Shown: in pieces, positions 24,339-33,803 of the stretch
Layout: every line of letters begins with the position of its first letter
Numbering within the stretch: the stretch's first letter is position 1
Assembly: GCA_021325255.1 (NCBI GenBank)
Contig: JAJPHP010000023.1
Location: 62,001 to 126,000, forward strand
Source of the DNA: Nitrososphaerota archaeon
GTDB taxonomy: Archaea > Thermoproteota > Nitrososphaeria > Nitrososphaerales > CADDZS01
DNA length: 64,000 nucleotides
Reading direction: 5' to 3'
Program-made: the position numbers and the translations under genes
The notes under the pieces: model-generated
Seen by the model: only the letters and a program-made list of their open reading frames with translations
Database searches by the model: none
What the model was told of the DNA's origin: nothing

Positions 24339-26060
24339 ATGAACGCAGCAGATCTCTTCGTTCGGTGTCTTGAGAACGAAGGCGTCGAGTATGTATTCGG
24401 ATTGCCGGGAGAGGAAATCGGTGAACTTCTCAGGTCATTCTCCAAATCAAAAAAGATCCGGTTTGTACTCGTCAGGCACGAGCAGGCCGCATCATTCATG
24501 GCGGATGTCTACGGACGCCTGACGGGTAAGGCGGGCGTCTGTGTTTCTACACTCGGTCCGGGAGCTACGAACCTTCTGACCGGCGTTGCCGATGCATATC
24601 TTGACCGTGCTCCACTCGTCGCAATTACCGGCCAGGGAGGTCTCGACAGAATGTACGAAGAGTCTCACCAGTACGTGGACATTGTGAGCGCCTACAAGTT
24701 TCTGACAAAGTGGAACAGGACGGTCACGCGGGCAAAGTTCATTCCTCAGGTTGTGCGCAAAGCCTTCTCGGTAGCCGAGTCGGAGAAGATGGGAGCGACG
24801 CACATCGAGCTTCCAGAAGACGTAGCGTCTGAAAAGATTTCGCAATCGAGCAATCTCGTCCCCTTGAAGAAGCCGCGTTCCAGACCTACCTCTGCGGTGA
24901 CTAAGGACGCTGTAGCTAGGGCGGTAGCCTTGATCAGGGGTTCGTCAAATCCAGTGATTCTGGCAGGCAATGGCGTAATTCGTTCCGGAGCATCCGAAGA
25001 ACTTCGAAGGTTTGCAGACGCCTTCCGAATGCCCGTGGTGAACACCTTCATGGGAAAGGGTGCAATTTCCGCGAAGGACGCCCTATATGTTGGGACTATT
25101 GGTATGCCAGTTCGGGACTATGCAAACTGCGCAATCGACTCCTCAGACTTCGTCATCACTGTGGGATACGATTTCGTAGAGTACGGCCCCAAGCGCTGGA
25201 ACTCAGAACAAGGAGGTCGAAATGGTCGGCTAGAAGAGAAAACTATACTGCACATTGATACCGTTGGTGCCGAGACGGACCAGTATTACATTCCCTCTCT
25301 CGAATTGGTTGGGAGCATCAAAGCTACGCTTCACCTTCTGGTTGAGGAGCTGCATGAAGAGCAAGGGCGAGAAGGCGGAAACGTAACCTACGGTGGAAGT
25401 GCCAGAGGCATAGAGGGCAAGTTTCAGAAAGTACGTGGCCAAATAATCAGGGAGCTCGACAAGTTTGCAAACGACGACTCCTTTCCATTAAAGCCACAGA
25501 GGATAATCTATGAGCTAAGGAGGGCACTCGGGGCCGAGGATATTCTCGTGTCAGATGTTGGAATCCATAAACTTTGGATTGCCCGACTCTACCCAGCATA
25601 CGAGCCGAACACCGTAATCATTTCGAACGGATTTGCATCTATGGGGGTTGCCTTTCCGGGCGCGATGGCAGCAAAGCTTGCAAGACCAGAGAGGCGCGTG
25701 GTCGCAGTATGCGGCGATGGTGGGTTCATGATGAGCATGTACGATCTTCAGACGGCGAAGGACCTTGATCTTGACCTCACTTTGCTGATCATGGAGGACT
25801 CAAAGTACGCTCAGATCGAGTGGAAACAGAAAGCTCAGTTCGGAGGCTCGTACTATGTAGACTTTGAAAACCCCGATCTTGTTGGGGTTGCAAAGGCCCT
25901 TGGCTGTAAGGCTCGAAGGATTCGCAGTGCGAGGGAGCTGAGGTCAAGTCTCGAAAATTCTCTAAACTCGAAGGGGGTCTCTACCATCGCGGTGCCGGTC
26001 GACACTAGAGAAAACGATCTGCTCACGAGAAGAATAGGAGAGAACTTGCGCTGCCCCTAA
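24339..26060 (+). CDS. Acetolactate synthase-like thiamine-diphosphate enzyme, large subunit
   Basis: A 573-residue enzyme of the pyruvate-decarboxylating ThDP family. The order is pyrimidine-binding domain with the catalytic Glu in RHEQAASFMADVYGR, a central FAD/nucleotide-like domain, and the pyrophosphate-binding domain with GDGGFMMSMYDLQTA and downstream metal ligands. GPGATNL and ESHQYVDI match acetolactate synthases. Biosynthetic acetolactate synthase has a small regulatory subunit; none is adjacent, so this may be a stand-alone form (catabolic acetolactate synthase, or a related carboligase or decarboxylase). The gene has the usual length and is complete. The substrate is inferred, not shown. 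Confidence 0.82.
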   Translation: MNAADLFVRCLENEGVEYVFGLPGEEIGELLRSFSKSKKIRFVLVRHEQAASFMADVYGRLTGKAGVCVSTLGPGATNLLTGVADAYLDRAPLVAITGQGGLDRMYEESHQYVDIVSAYKFLTKWNRTVTRAKFIPQVVRKAFSVAESEKMGATHIELPEDVASEKISQSSNLVPLKKPRSRPTSAVTKDAVARAVALIRGSSNPVILAGNGVIRSGASEELRRFADAFRMPVVNTFMGKGAISAKDALYVGTIGMPVRDYANCAIDSSDFVITVGYDFVEYGPKRWNSEQGGRNGRLEEKTILHIDTVGAETDQYYIPSLELVGSIKATLHLLVEELHEEQGREGGNVTYGGSARGIEGKFQKVRGQIIRELDKFANDDSFPLKPQRIIYELRRALGAEDILVSDVGIHKLWIARLYPAYEPNTVIISNGFASMGVAFPGAMAAKLARPERRVVAVCGDGGFMMSMYDLQTAKDLDLDLTLLIMEDSKYAQIEWKQKAQFGGSYYVDFENPDLVGVAKALGCKARRIRSARELRSSLENSLNSKGVSTIAVPVDTRENDLLTRRIGENLRCP

Positions 26061-26162
26061 CTTCCTTTCCTTATTTAGAGAGATAATCGAAATACCCAGC
26101 GAATGTTCAGACCTTTGGAAGGGTGGGAGAGGCGGGGGCCTTCTTCCTCTTTTTTTCACATT

Positions 26163-26432
26163 CTACTCGTCTTGGCTGGTCCCTAGGTGGTGCCTTAGAA
26201 CGCTGAGCAAGTTCGCGTTCTGCTCTACGGCCCGGTACGCTGCGTCAAGTATGTCCTTGAAATCCTGAGCGAGCCTATTGGAGCCCAGAGCGAGGAGCTG
26301 CTCGATGTTCCTCTTTGCCACGTCGTCCAGCTCGATCGAAGTCTTCAGTATGTGGTCAAACGACAGGCGGTCGCTCTGAGGCAAACTTGATGGCGGACGC
26401 TCAGATTCGTTTTGCGTTTCAGAGTGGTTCAT
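26163..26432 (-). CDS. Small helical protein of unknown function
   Basis: An 89-residue protein. The first 25 residues are polar; the rest is strongly helical (DDVAKRNIEQLLALGSNRLA and DFKDILDAAYRAVEQNANLL). No family is recognised. Codon usage (CTC, GAG, AAG, AGA/AGG) resembles that of the neighbours, which supports a real gene. It lies between a ThDP enzyme and the ABC exporter, convergent with the former. Confidence 0.55.
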   Translation of the reverse strand: MNHSETQNESERPPSSLPQSDRLSFDHILKTSIELDDVAKRNIEQLLALGSNRLAQDFKDILDAAYRAVEQNANLLSVLRHHLGTSQDE

Positions 26433-26791
26433 AAGCAGTAGCTGGGATTCTGCTCCCCCAGCGCTGCGATCGGATTCTTTGTAAGAGATTGATGAAGATG
26501 ATTTTTCCTCTGAATCCAGTAATCGGTGATCGCCTGCGCTATTGCTGTTAAGATGAGATTTTTGTCCTAATTGTTTTCTAACCCTTTGGCGAGATTCCAG
26601 TTCTTCTCCTACACTCCCCTATCTGTGTACGTTTGCTTCTGCTCTCGCTCGGACGAATCGTAGTTATGCTTTTCAGTTCGTTGTAGTATTTACAATAGCA
26701 CGCTTACTGCCGCTAAGCAGATCACAGATAAAAGTGTCATGGAGACAAATCCTAGAGATAAAGGTAGATCGATGCTTCGAATTAAATATGC
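26433..26791. other. Gap between a small gene and the ABC exporter
   Basis: A 359-base AT-rich stretch with no supported gene; it should include the end of the ABC operon transcript and the promoter of the small protein gene. Confidence 0.4.
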
Positions 26792-28615
26792 TCACTCGAT
26801 CACTTCTGTCTGCATCGCGTACATCTTTGCAAATAGGCCTTCGCCGTTCTCCTTCGACAAAAGCTCTTGGAATGATCCGCTCTCCTGTATCATGCCATCT
26901 CTGAGTACAACGATCTTGTCAGCCAGGCGGATCGTAGAGAGCCTGTGCGCGATGATTATCGATGTCCTGCCCTCGAGGACGGCGGCAAGAGCCTTCTGGA
27001 GTTGCAGCTCCGTATGCGGGTCAACTCCGGAGGTTGCTTCGTCCATAATCAAAATCCTTGGATCTGGGAGAAATGCCCTAGCAAAACAGATGAGCTGCTT
27101 CTGACCCATAGATAGGTTCGTCGCTCCCTCTGAAATCATTGTTGCGTATCCGAGAGGGAGGGATCTCACAAACTCGTCCAGCCCGATGCGTCTTGCCAGG
27201 GCAATCACTTGTTCGTCGCTTGCATCCGGCGAGCCATATCTGATGTTGTCCATGATTGTTCCTGAGAAGAGGAACGGGTCCTGTGGGATGACGCTGATCA
27301 GACCGCGCAGGTCTTTGAAACTCAATCGCTTCAAGTCAACTCCGTTGAAGGTCACTCTTCCTTTCTGCGGGTCGTAGAAGCGGAGTATCAGGTTCACTAT
27401 GCTCGACTTGCCCGCGCCGGTCGGGCCGACGATTGCCAGCACGCTGTTTTTCTCAATTACAAGATTCACATTCTTCAACACCGGCTGATCGGGTTCGTAT
27501 CCAAAGGTGATGTCCTCGAATCTGATCTCGAGGGGCACGTTGCCTCCCATCCCCTTTCTGAATTCCGGAACGATTGCGCTTTGAGGCTCCTTCACTTCTA
27601 CCTCCGTGTGCAAGACCTGCATCACTCTGTCGAGACCGGTGACCGCAGCTTGGTAGGAATTGTAGAACGTCGTCAGCTGGATTATCGGGTTGAAGAAGGA
27701 GTTCACGTAGATCAAGAAAGTCACGAGGGTGCCTACCAGCATATGCCCTCCGAGAATCTCAGTGGCTCCATACCACAGAACGATTGCCATGCCAAATGAT
27801 TCTATGACCTGCACCAGCGAGTTGAAGAGAGAGGTCAGCCTGTTCGCCTGGAGGTTTGCTTCCAGGTTTTCCGCATTCGCCTGGTCAAACCTCTCGTTGA
27901 TCTTTTCCTGCTTCGCAAGGGACTGGGTCACCCTGACTCCGGATATCCCCTCTTGGAGCTTCGAGGTGACGATTGCTATCTTCTTCCGCGTCTCGACGTA
28001 GCTCCTCTGTATCCTCCCCTGCATCGCAACCGTGAGGATGACGAGGGGTGGAATGACCGTGAGCGAGACGAGAGTCAGGCTCACATTGTACACAAACATG
28101 ATCACGATGATCGAGACTATCACGAGCACTCCGGACAGGACAGCCGGCAGCTGGAACGTTACAAAGTCCGAGAGCGCGTCCACGTCGTTCGTGATATATG
28201 ACATAATACGGCCTGTCTCCCTCTTTGAGTAATACGAGGGAGAGAGCTTTTGCAGCTTCTCAAACGAATCTGCCCTGAGGTCGTAGATCACGTTCTGCCC
28301 GAGGAGCTGCATGTGGTATAGCCTCCTGCTCTCTGCAAAGTAACCTACCACGTTCACGACCGTGAAGAGCGAGATCATGATCGCGACGCCGCGAATGTCG
28401 CGCGAGACAATGTCGTTGACAGCTAGCCCAATCAGCGACGGCCCGACCACTCCAAATAATGCGGCAAGCAGGAGGGTCGCAAGCACTATGCCAAAGTCTT
28501 TCCTGTACCTGAGAATGTATGCCGCAAGCTCCCTTACGATCTGCGAGTCGCTGTACTTCCTGAGCTTTCGCTCGTTCGGATCATCGGAACCGAAGGTACC
28601 GTGGCCGTAAGACAT
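26792..28615 (-). CDS. ABC exporter half-transporter, subunit with consensus Walker B Glu
   Basis: A type IV ABC exporter half of 607 residues: about six transmembrane helices (ILRYRKDFGIVLATLLLAAL onward), then an ATPase domain with Walker A GPTGAGKSS, Q-loop IPQDPFLFSGT, signature LSMGQKQ and Walker B ILIMDEATSGVD. The catalytic Glu after the Walker B Asp is present, but the signature has Met where LSGGQ is expected. It pairs with the next-door upstream half as a heterodimer. The start chosen (28615) sits seven bases after the partner's stop, with GGAGGCGAG at the expected spacing; a longer frame would overlap the partner by over 140 bases. Substrate unknown: lipid, drug or peptide. Confidence 0.9.
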   Translation of the reverse strand: MSYGHGTFGSDDPNERKLRKYSDSQIVRELAAYILRYRKDFGIVLATLLLAALFGVVGPSLIGLAVNDIVSRDIRGVAIMISLFTVVNVVGYFAESRRLYHMQLLGQNVIYDLRADSFEKLQKLSPSYYSKRETGRIMSYITNDVDALSDFVTFQLPAVLSGVLVIVSIIVIMFVYNVSLTLVSLTVIPPLVILTVAMQGRIQRSYVETRKKIAIVTSKLQEGISGVRVTQSLAKQEKINERFDQANAENLEANLQANRLTSLFNSLVQVIESFGMAIVLWYGATEILGGHMLVGTLVTFLIYVNSFFNPIIQLTTFYNSYQAAVTGLDRVMQVLHTEVEVKEPQSAIVPEFRKGMGGNVPLEIRFEDITFGYEPDQPVLKNVNLVIEKNSVLAIVGPTGAGKSSIVNLILRFYDPQKGRVTFNGVDLKRLSFKDLRGLISVIPQDPFLFSGTIMDNIRYGSPDASDEQVIALARRIGLDEFVRSLPLGYATMISEGATNLSMGQKQLICFARAFLPDPRILIMDEATSGVDPHTELQLQKALAAVLEGRTSIIIAHRLSTIRLADKIVVLRDGMIQESGSFQELLSKENGEGLFAKMYAMQTEVIE

Positions 28616-28622
28616 TTCTTTC

Positions 28623-30497
28623 TCACTCGCCTCCTCCTTGCTGCTTCTTTGCGCCCGATTGCTGCGACCTTGACTTCGAGTAAGTCTGAGCTTCTGGCGA
28701 GACCTCAATTGCTGGGGGCTCTGTGCTTTCTTGCTCCGATTCTCTCTGCCCCTGGTACGGAGCAAGCTGAGAATTGTAAAGTTCGGCGTATGCTCCTCCC
28801 AGCTTTAGAAGTTCAGCATGCGTTCCCAGTTCAACCACACGACCGTCGGCAAATACGACGATCCTGTCGACGAGCCTTAGCGAGGACATTCTCTGAGTAA
28901 TTATGATGCTCGTCCGACCGCGGATAACGGCCTTCAGTGACTCTTGGATAGCCCGTTCGGTTTCCACGTCAACGCTGGAAAGCGAATCGTCCAGAATCAA
29001 GATCTTCGGGTCGGTGACCAGAGTCCTTGCTATGGCGATTCTCTGCTTCTGCCCGCCGGAGAGCGTCACTCCTCTTTCTCCGACCAAGGTGTCGTACTTT
29101 TCGGGGAAGCGCTCCACGAACTCATCCGCGTGCGCAATCCTCGCCGCTTCGATCACCCTGTCGAGCGGAACTTCGGGCATCCCGTACGCGATGTTCTCTC
29201 TCACAGTTGCCGAGAAGAGGAATATGTCCTGACTGACTATCCCGACGCCTGTCCTCAGCGACTTTAGCTTAAAGTCCCTCACGTCGATGCCGTCGATCTG
29301 GACGCTGCCGCTGGTCGGATCGTAGAATCTGGGTATCAGGTTCGCGGCCGTGGTCTTTCCAGATCCCGTAGCTCCGACGAAGGCGACCGCCTCGCCGGCA
29401 TGAATCTCCAGATTTACATCACGCAGAGACGGCGCCCCATTTTTCGCGTATTCGAATGTCACTCCTCTGAACTCTATGTTTCCCCTGAGCGAGCCCCTTT
29501 CCAGTTCTATCGCATCCTGCCTTTCGCTGACCTCGATGTCAGCGTCGGTAATCTCAAGGACTCTGTCAAAGCCCGCCATCCCGTTCTGCGCGATTAGGAT
29601 GAGCTGCCCTAAGAATCTCACGGGGCCGACCAAGAGAGCGACGAGGTTTGCAGCGGCAATGACGGTGCCGATGCCCATCGATCCCGGTATCACCTGGAAG
29701 CCCCCCACCAGATAAACAAGGGCGCCCGCAATGTTGAGTATCAGAACCAACATCGGGGAAAAGAAGGATCTCACGGCAGCAGCTCCGATGATGTCGTCTC
29801 GGTACGCGGCGTTGCCGACATGGAACTTTTTTATTTCCTGCTCTTCGGCAGAGAAAGATCTCACGACCCGCATCCCCAGGATGTTTTGCTGGAGGATCGA
29901 GTTCATCGCTCCGTAGTGATCCCTCGCTCTCTTCCAGTGTGGCGCCTGGCTCTGGCTGTATCTCCAGCTGATGTAGACGATGATCGGGAGTGGTAACACG
30001 ACGATTAGGGCAAGCTGCAGATTTAGGTAGAATATTTCCACGACGACGCCTGCGAGAAGCACCAGGTTTCCGAGAATTTGAGCCGAGCCGAACGCAAGGA
30101 GTCGGCGAACCGCCTCAACATCGCCCGTCGCACGAGACATCAACTGCCCGGTCTCATTGCGGTCGTGAAAACTGAACGACTGGTTTTGGATAGAAGAAAA
30201 GATCTTGTTCCGCATGTCGTAGATAATTTTCTGTCCGAGGGACTGGCCTCCGTACCCAAGTCCATACTGGAAGACGGCGGAGACGGCGCTAATCCCTATA
30301 ATTTCAAGGGAGATCGGGAGTATCGCACCGACCTGCCTTAGGTCCACGATGTCCTGAACGGCCTCTCCGAGGAGGAGAGGCACGTACACCCTGAGAGCGG
30401 TAAGCAGGATAACGCTCACGAGCATGAGGCCGAATGTGATCCAGTATGGCCTCGCGTACGATGCAAGCTTACGGTACTTCGTCCAAGTGTCAGGCAT
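28623..30497 (-). CDS. ABC exporter half-transporter, subunit with degenerate Walker B
   Basis: The 624-residue partner of the preceding half-transporter. It has the same layout: six transmembrane helices, Walker A GATGSGKTT, Q-loop VSQDIFLFSAT, a perfect signature LSGGQKQR and Walker B ILILDDSLSSVD, where Asp replaces the catalytic Glu. Combined with the altered signature of the other subunit, this gives one consensus and one degenerate ATP site, as in TM287/288- or BmrCD-type heterodimers. The start chosen (30497) has AAGGAGG eight bases before the ATG; the longer frame adds a hydrophobic leader without a ribosome-binding site. The C-terminus is Ser/Gln-rich. Confidence 0.9.
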   Translation of the reverse strand: MPDTWTKYRKLASYARPYWITFGLMLVSVILLTALRVYVPLLLGEAVQDIVDLRQVGAILPISLEIIGISAVSAVFQYGLGYGGQSLGQKIIYDMRNKIFSSIQNQSFSFHDRNETGQLMSRATGDVEAVRRLLAFGSAQILGNLVLLAGVVVEIFYLNLQLALIVVLPLPIIVYISWRYSQSQAPHWKRARDHYGAMNSILQQNILGMRVVRSFSAEEQEIKKFHVGNAAYRDDIIGAAAVRSFFSPMLVLILNIAGALVYLVGGFQVIPGSMGIGTVIAAANLVALLVGPVRFLGQLILIAQNGMAGFDRVLEITDADIEVSERQDAIELERGSLRGNIEFRGVTFEYAKNGAPSLRDVNLEIHAGEAVAFVGATGSGKTTAANLIPRFYDPTSGSVQIDGIDVRDFKLKSLRTGVGIVSQDIFLFSATVRENIAYGMPEVPLDRVIEAARIAHADEFVERFPEKYDTLVGERGVTLSGGQKQRIAIARTLVTDPKILILDDSLSSVDVETERAIQESLKAVIRGRTSIIITQRMSSLRLVDRIVVFADGRVVELGTHAELLKLGGAYAELYNSQLAPYQGQRESEQESTEPPAIEVSPEAQTYSKSRSQQSGAKKQQGGGE

Positions 30498-30840
30498 CCT
30501 TTGATTCCTCCTTGCTCGTAAAAACTCCCTTGCGAATGGCGTAGAAAGCAACAGGCAGCAGATCCAACGAAGAAGGAGGAAATTGAATTTTCTCCTCTTC
30601 AACGCGAGTCTTTATGCGCGCGGGAATGAATGATTTTCAGATTCACGTTGTCTATTACGCTTTGCGTGAAGAAACCGAGCAACAGGGAACGCGAGCCAGA
30701 AGGAACCTTCCTGAAATCAGCAACAGAAATGTAGCAAAGGGACAAACGTTCTTCGACGAGTGCGCAAATGAAAGTAGGAGGAAAAAGAAATAGCTCCCAC
30801 AACAAGAAAAATCGCTCCACCGCCTTCAAGTGGCCTGTGG
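30498..30840. other. Gap upstream of the ABC operon
   Basis: A 343-base stretch that should hold the ABC operon promoter. A 76-codon minus-strand frame at 30599-30829 shows no family features and is not called. Confidence 0.4.
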
Positions 30841-31161
30841 CTATCTCTCTTCCCTACTCGACTCTCGATGTTGCTTCTCCTCTTCTTCCTGCTTCGGATT
30901 TCCTGATCGATCCCTGCCGATCAACCCGAAGAAGAAAACGACTGCCCCGATTGCTCCGAAAACATATCCGTAGACTATCTCCACCTTCGAGCCATCTATG
31001 AAAGAAGCGAGCTCCGAAGAAGTCGGGCTTACCCCCTGCGGGCAGAGGGTCTGGAAAGTGGAACAGGCGCTGTACAGAGCAAGCTTGTTGTTTCCGTCTA
31101 TCAAAACGATCGCCGCGACCGCTAGAAGAATTGCCCCGATTACAGTAACACCTATCCTCAT
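30841..31161 (-). CDS. Small two-TM protein with a charged tail
   Basis: A 106-residue protein with a hydrophobic helix at each side of a short exposed loop (VTVIGAILLAVAAIVLIDG and GYVFGAIGAVVFFFGLIG). The loop has two cysteines (SACSTFQTLC), which could form a disulfide. The last 25 residues are very charged (KQEEEEKQHRESSREER). The family is unknown. It reads in the same direction as the ABC operon but 340 bases ahead of it. Confidence 0.65.
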   Translation of the reverse strand: MRIGVTVIGAILLAVAAIVLIDGNNKLALYSACSTFQTLCPQGVSPTSSELASFIDGSKVEIVYGYVFGAIGAVVFFFGLIGRDRSGNPKQEEEEKQHRESSREER

Positions 31162-31476
31162 CTCAAAAAAGCAGCCGCACGAGTAGACAGTTCTTTGCCG
31201 TTCCCGATAGTTGAATATTCTGCCACTATCTTTACCATTGGGAAGAAATCAACGGGAATCTTTTTTCCAAAATCGTGACAAGAGTTTCTGCGACCGACGC
31301 AATTTATGAGCCACTTGTTTTGGAGAAAATAACATCCTTTAAGGTCGGATACGTCAGGATTGCGCTACGCTGGTTGCGCTCAAAGGAGGCAGTTTATACG
31401 TAGAAATGATCTATATGTCCGCCCGTCGCGACATATGCGCTAGTCAAGATTAGAAAGAAAGAGTTGCGCCTTCTCG
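31162..31476. other. Gap between a small membrane gene and a regulator
   Basis: A 315-base AT-rich stretch without a supported gene, upstream of the small membrane protein and downstream of the regulator gene. Confidence 0.4.
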
Positions 31477-32580
31477 CTACTTTGATTCGTATGCCTTCAT
31501 CATCTGAAGTATGTAGGCAAGGCTCTGTTCGGTGCTGAACCTCCACCCTGCCTGCTTGTCGTGCATGAGGTACGGGATTGTATAGCTAGCCGAGCCCGCC
31601 CAGTCGGGAAAGAGCATCTCGGGTTTGAGTTCCATCTTCCTGAAATTCTCGGAGAGATGCTGCATCGTCTCTGGCAGGTGAGAGGTCGGTATCAGAAACT
31701 CGGTGATGTAAGTGCCATCTTCCCCCCTCATGTGGTTCCAGGCAAACGGATTTGAGGTGACTATCGCCATCGCGCGTCTGAACGATTCTTCCGTGATTTC
31801 CTTGAAGACTAGGGTGACTCCGAGAACGCTGTGTTTTGACCAAGCCTCCGGCGTACCTATCCACCTGAATCGAAATCCGGGAACCTGTCCACGTCCGAAA
31901 ACATGTCTGTTCAGGTGGTAGGAAATATCTCCCTCAGTAATCTGGAACTTTTTGGAGAGATCCACCACTTTGATCCAGGGGTCTATCTGTAACGATTTTA
32001 TGATCAAGAGATCAGTTTGGTCGTACTCTTCGGAAAGGTTGGGCGTCGGAATTTTCAGGGAGGGATCAGATGAAAGCCGAGAAAAGTCAACGTCCCACTG
32101 GCCATGTTCGTAATCGTAGAGTCTAGTCTTCATGACGAGTATCTCCTTCCAGTCAAGCCGACGCAGTACGATGTTGTCGAGGATGTTCATCTCAGAAAGC
32201 GCGTTCAAGAGCCGGGCGAGCTCGGGCTTTGTGCCCGCGGGGATCATGAACTCTGCATCAAATTCCTGGGAGATCAACGACCTGGAATAGTAGTGCAGGC
32301 CGGCAGATTGGTGAAGACCGCCAAAGAAGGTAGTGAGATCAGAGACATCGCTTGAAAGCTTGAAGGAGGCCCTGATTCTTTCCAGACCGACGCTCTCAGC
32401 GCTGATTAGTGGCAAGATGCTTATTCCCTGCGCTTTTAGGCGCATCATCCTGAAGCGCAAGGTTTGGTATGGTATGGCCAGCTCTCGGGAAATCTTGTTC
32501 AGGTTCCTCGCCCCATCAGCGTTAACATAGGGCACCATCTTCGTCAGAAACTGGCTAACGTCGTCATTGGCAATTCTCAT
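31477..32580 (-). CDS. Lrp-like regulator with two winged-helix domains
   Basis: A 367-residue relative of the protein at 16506-17753. HTH unit 1 (about residues 18-55) includes NLNKISRELAIPYQTLRFRM; HTH unit 2 (about 190-235) includes VVDLSKKFQITEGDISYHLN. Each is followed by a beta-rich segment (for example LGVTLVFKEITEESFRRAMA) that could bind a ligand. The C-terminus has the shared WRF/WRL ending block found in the other protein. It stands alone, with its start next to a 400-base gap. The target is unknown. Confidence 0.75.
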   Translation of the reverse strand: MRIANDDVSQFLTKMVPYVNADGARNLNKISRELAIPYQTLRFRMMRLKAQGISILPLISAESVGLERIRASFKLSSDVSDLTTFFGGLHQSAGLHYYSRSLISQEFDAEFMIPAGTKPELARLLNALSEMNILDNIVLRRLDWKEILVMKTRLYDYEHGQWDVDFSRLSSDPSLKIPTPNLSEEYDQTDLLIIKSLQIDPWIKVVDLSKKFQITEGDISYHLNRHVFGRGQVPGFRFRWIGTPEAWSKHSVLGVTLVFKEITEESFRRAMAIVTSNPFAWNHMRGEDGTYITEFLIPTSHLPETMQHLSENFRKMELKPEMLFPDWAGSASYTIPYLMHDKQAGWRFSTEQSLAYILQMMKAYESK

Positions 32581-32997
32581 ATTCGTTTTACCGATACTCT
32601 TCAGTCTTGATCATAATGGCAATCGAATTCTAGCTTTCGAAAAAGCAGATTTGAGAATTCGATTTTCCAGCCCTCTCATTGATTCTCACTATATTTTAAA
32701 CAAATAGCACAATCTGGAACAAGAATGTGTCAAATTTTTTCTTTTCGGCAAGGGGGAAATGCCCGTAGGGCGGGCGTGTGCTACCGTTGCGTCGAGCGGA
32801 GTGATTCTCTTCCGATTCCTCTCGGGTAAAGAGATGAGAAGAAGGCCGCCAAGAAAGCGGATTGAAGAATTCAGCCGACCTAGTATCGGGAAACTGGACG
32901 GCAAATCGACAAGACTTTTATTATAATTCGCCAAAATGACAGTATTATACAGCTAAAACCGAAAAATTTTTCTAAACGCCGTTGCACTAGCGTGCCC
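32581..32997. other. Gap between a regulator and a small gene
   Basis: A 417-base AT-rich stretch between divergent genes. A minus-strand frame at 32689-32934 lacks any sign of being real. Several AT-rich runs could serve as TATA boxes, but none is decisive. Confidence 0.4.
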
Positions 32998-33126
32998 ATG
33001 TCAATCGATGAAAAGATCCGGTTAGGTATGATAGCTCTTTCCGTCGTGTCGAGCGTCGTCGTCGCAGTTCACGTTGGGGTAAAGCCTCCACTGCTTGACA
33101 TAATCGGCGGAATTGGCTCGTCCTAA
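32998..33126 (+). CDS. Tiny membrane protein
   Basis: A 42-codon frame from the ATG at 32998 to the TAA at 33124. It has a charged start (MSIDEKIR), one hydrophobic helix (MIALSVVSSVVVAVHVGV) and a Gly-rich C-terminus. Third-position usage (GTC, TCG, GTG) fits neighbouring genes. AAATTTTTCTAAA about 25 bases ahead could be a promoter element for a nearly leaderless transcript. No family is assigned. Confidence 0.5.
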   Translation: MSIDEKIRLGMIALSVVSSVVVAVHVGVKPPLLDIIGGIGSS

Positions 33127-33610
33127 GAAACAGAAAAAGAAGAATTGGGTTATCATTCTTCTCCCCACCTTTTTTGGAAAGGAAAAAATAGAGCTCAGAG
33201 AAAAAACTCTGTAAAAGTTCTCTGACTCTTCCGTTTCCCTTTTTTTCAATTCTTAGATTTTTTTCCGCTCATTTTTTGCTGCCGATTCCATAGTTCTGCG
33301 AGGTCATAGCACGTCTCGTTTCCCTAAAAGTTGCATAGAATTTGTGAGCCCGTGAACAGAATGGGGACGACTCTCGAAGAGAGCCACAAAGTAAAATTTG
33401 ATCAAATGTTGATCTGAGATCCGTATCTTGCCAAGCTACCACGGATCAGAAGTAATGAACCATGTAGAGTTATAGGGTACCAAATCCCCATCGTTCCAAT
33501 AGGAAAGAGAACATTAATTTTCTAGCTGTGTTGCGGCAGATCAGTAATGAAATAAAATCTTCAGGTCGAAAACATTGCGTTTCAGGCTCTGTAGGCTAAC
33601 CTGATCACCT
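33127..33610. other. AT-rich gap with small inverted repeats
   Basis: No gene is supported. T-rich runs near 33168-33270 probably end the tiny upstream gene. Two simple inverted repeats are visible: CTCTC/GAGAG at 33371-33383, and GATCCGT (33418-33424) with ACGGATC (33441-33447). They could form hairpins in a transcript but are too weak to call an RNA gene. Confidence 0.4.
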
Positions 33611-33699
33611 GTTCTCGACAATTGTCGAGAAATCAATGGGGTACCCCCCTAGAGGGGGGTACGTAACGGTGCTATCATGGTATTTAAAGCGGGAAACGG
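33611..33699 (+). repeat. Inverted two-palindrome/TATA element, copy 1
   Basis: An 89-bp element: an 18-bp perfect palindrome TCTCGACAATTGTCGAGA (33613-33630), a second palindrome with arms GTACCCCCCT and AGGGGGGTAC (33641-33662), then GTAACGGTGCTATC, a TATTTAAA box (33681-33688) and GCGGGAAACGG. A near-identical copy lies in the opposite direction at 51360-51447. Here the TATA box points at the M29 aminopeptidase gene about 115 bases on, so this is probably a promoter with two operators. Confidence 0.8.
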
Positions 33700-33803
33700 A
33701 GCGAGCTGAACCAAGAAGAATTAAGAGAGCATGGGCAAATCCCCTGCACCGCTAGAGTGAGGAAACAACGGTCAAATACAGAGTCACGGAGAACCGAAGT
33801 TTC

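Noticed and set aside
28615..28765. A longer N-terminus of the downstream ABC subunit
   Set aside because: It would overlap the partner by over 140 bases and adds a Ser/Arg/Gln-rich leader; the ATG at 28615 has an ideal ribosome-binding site.
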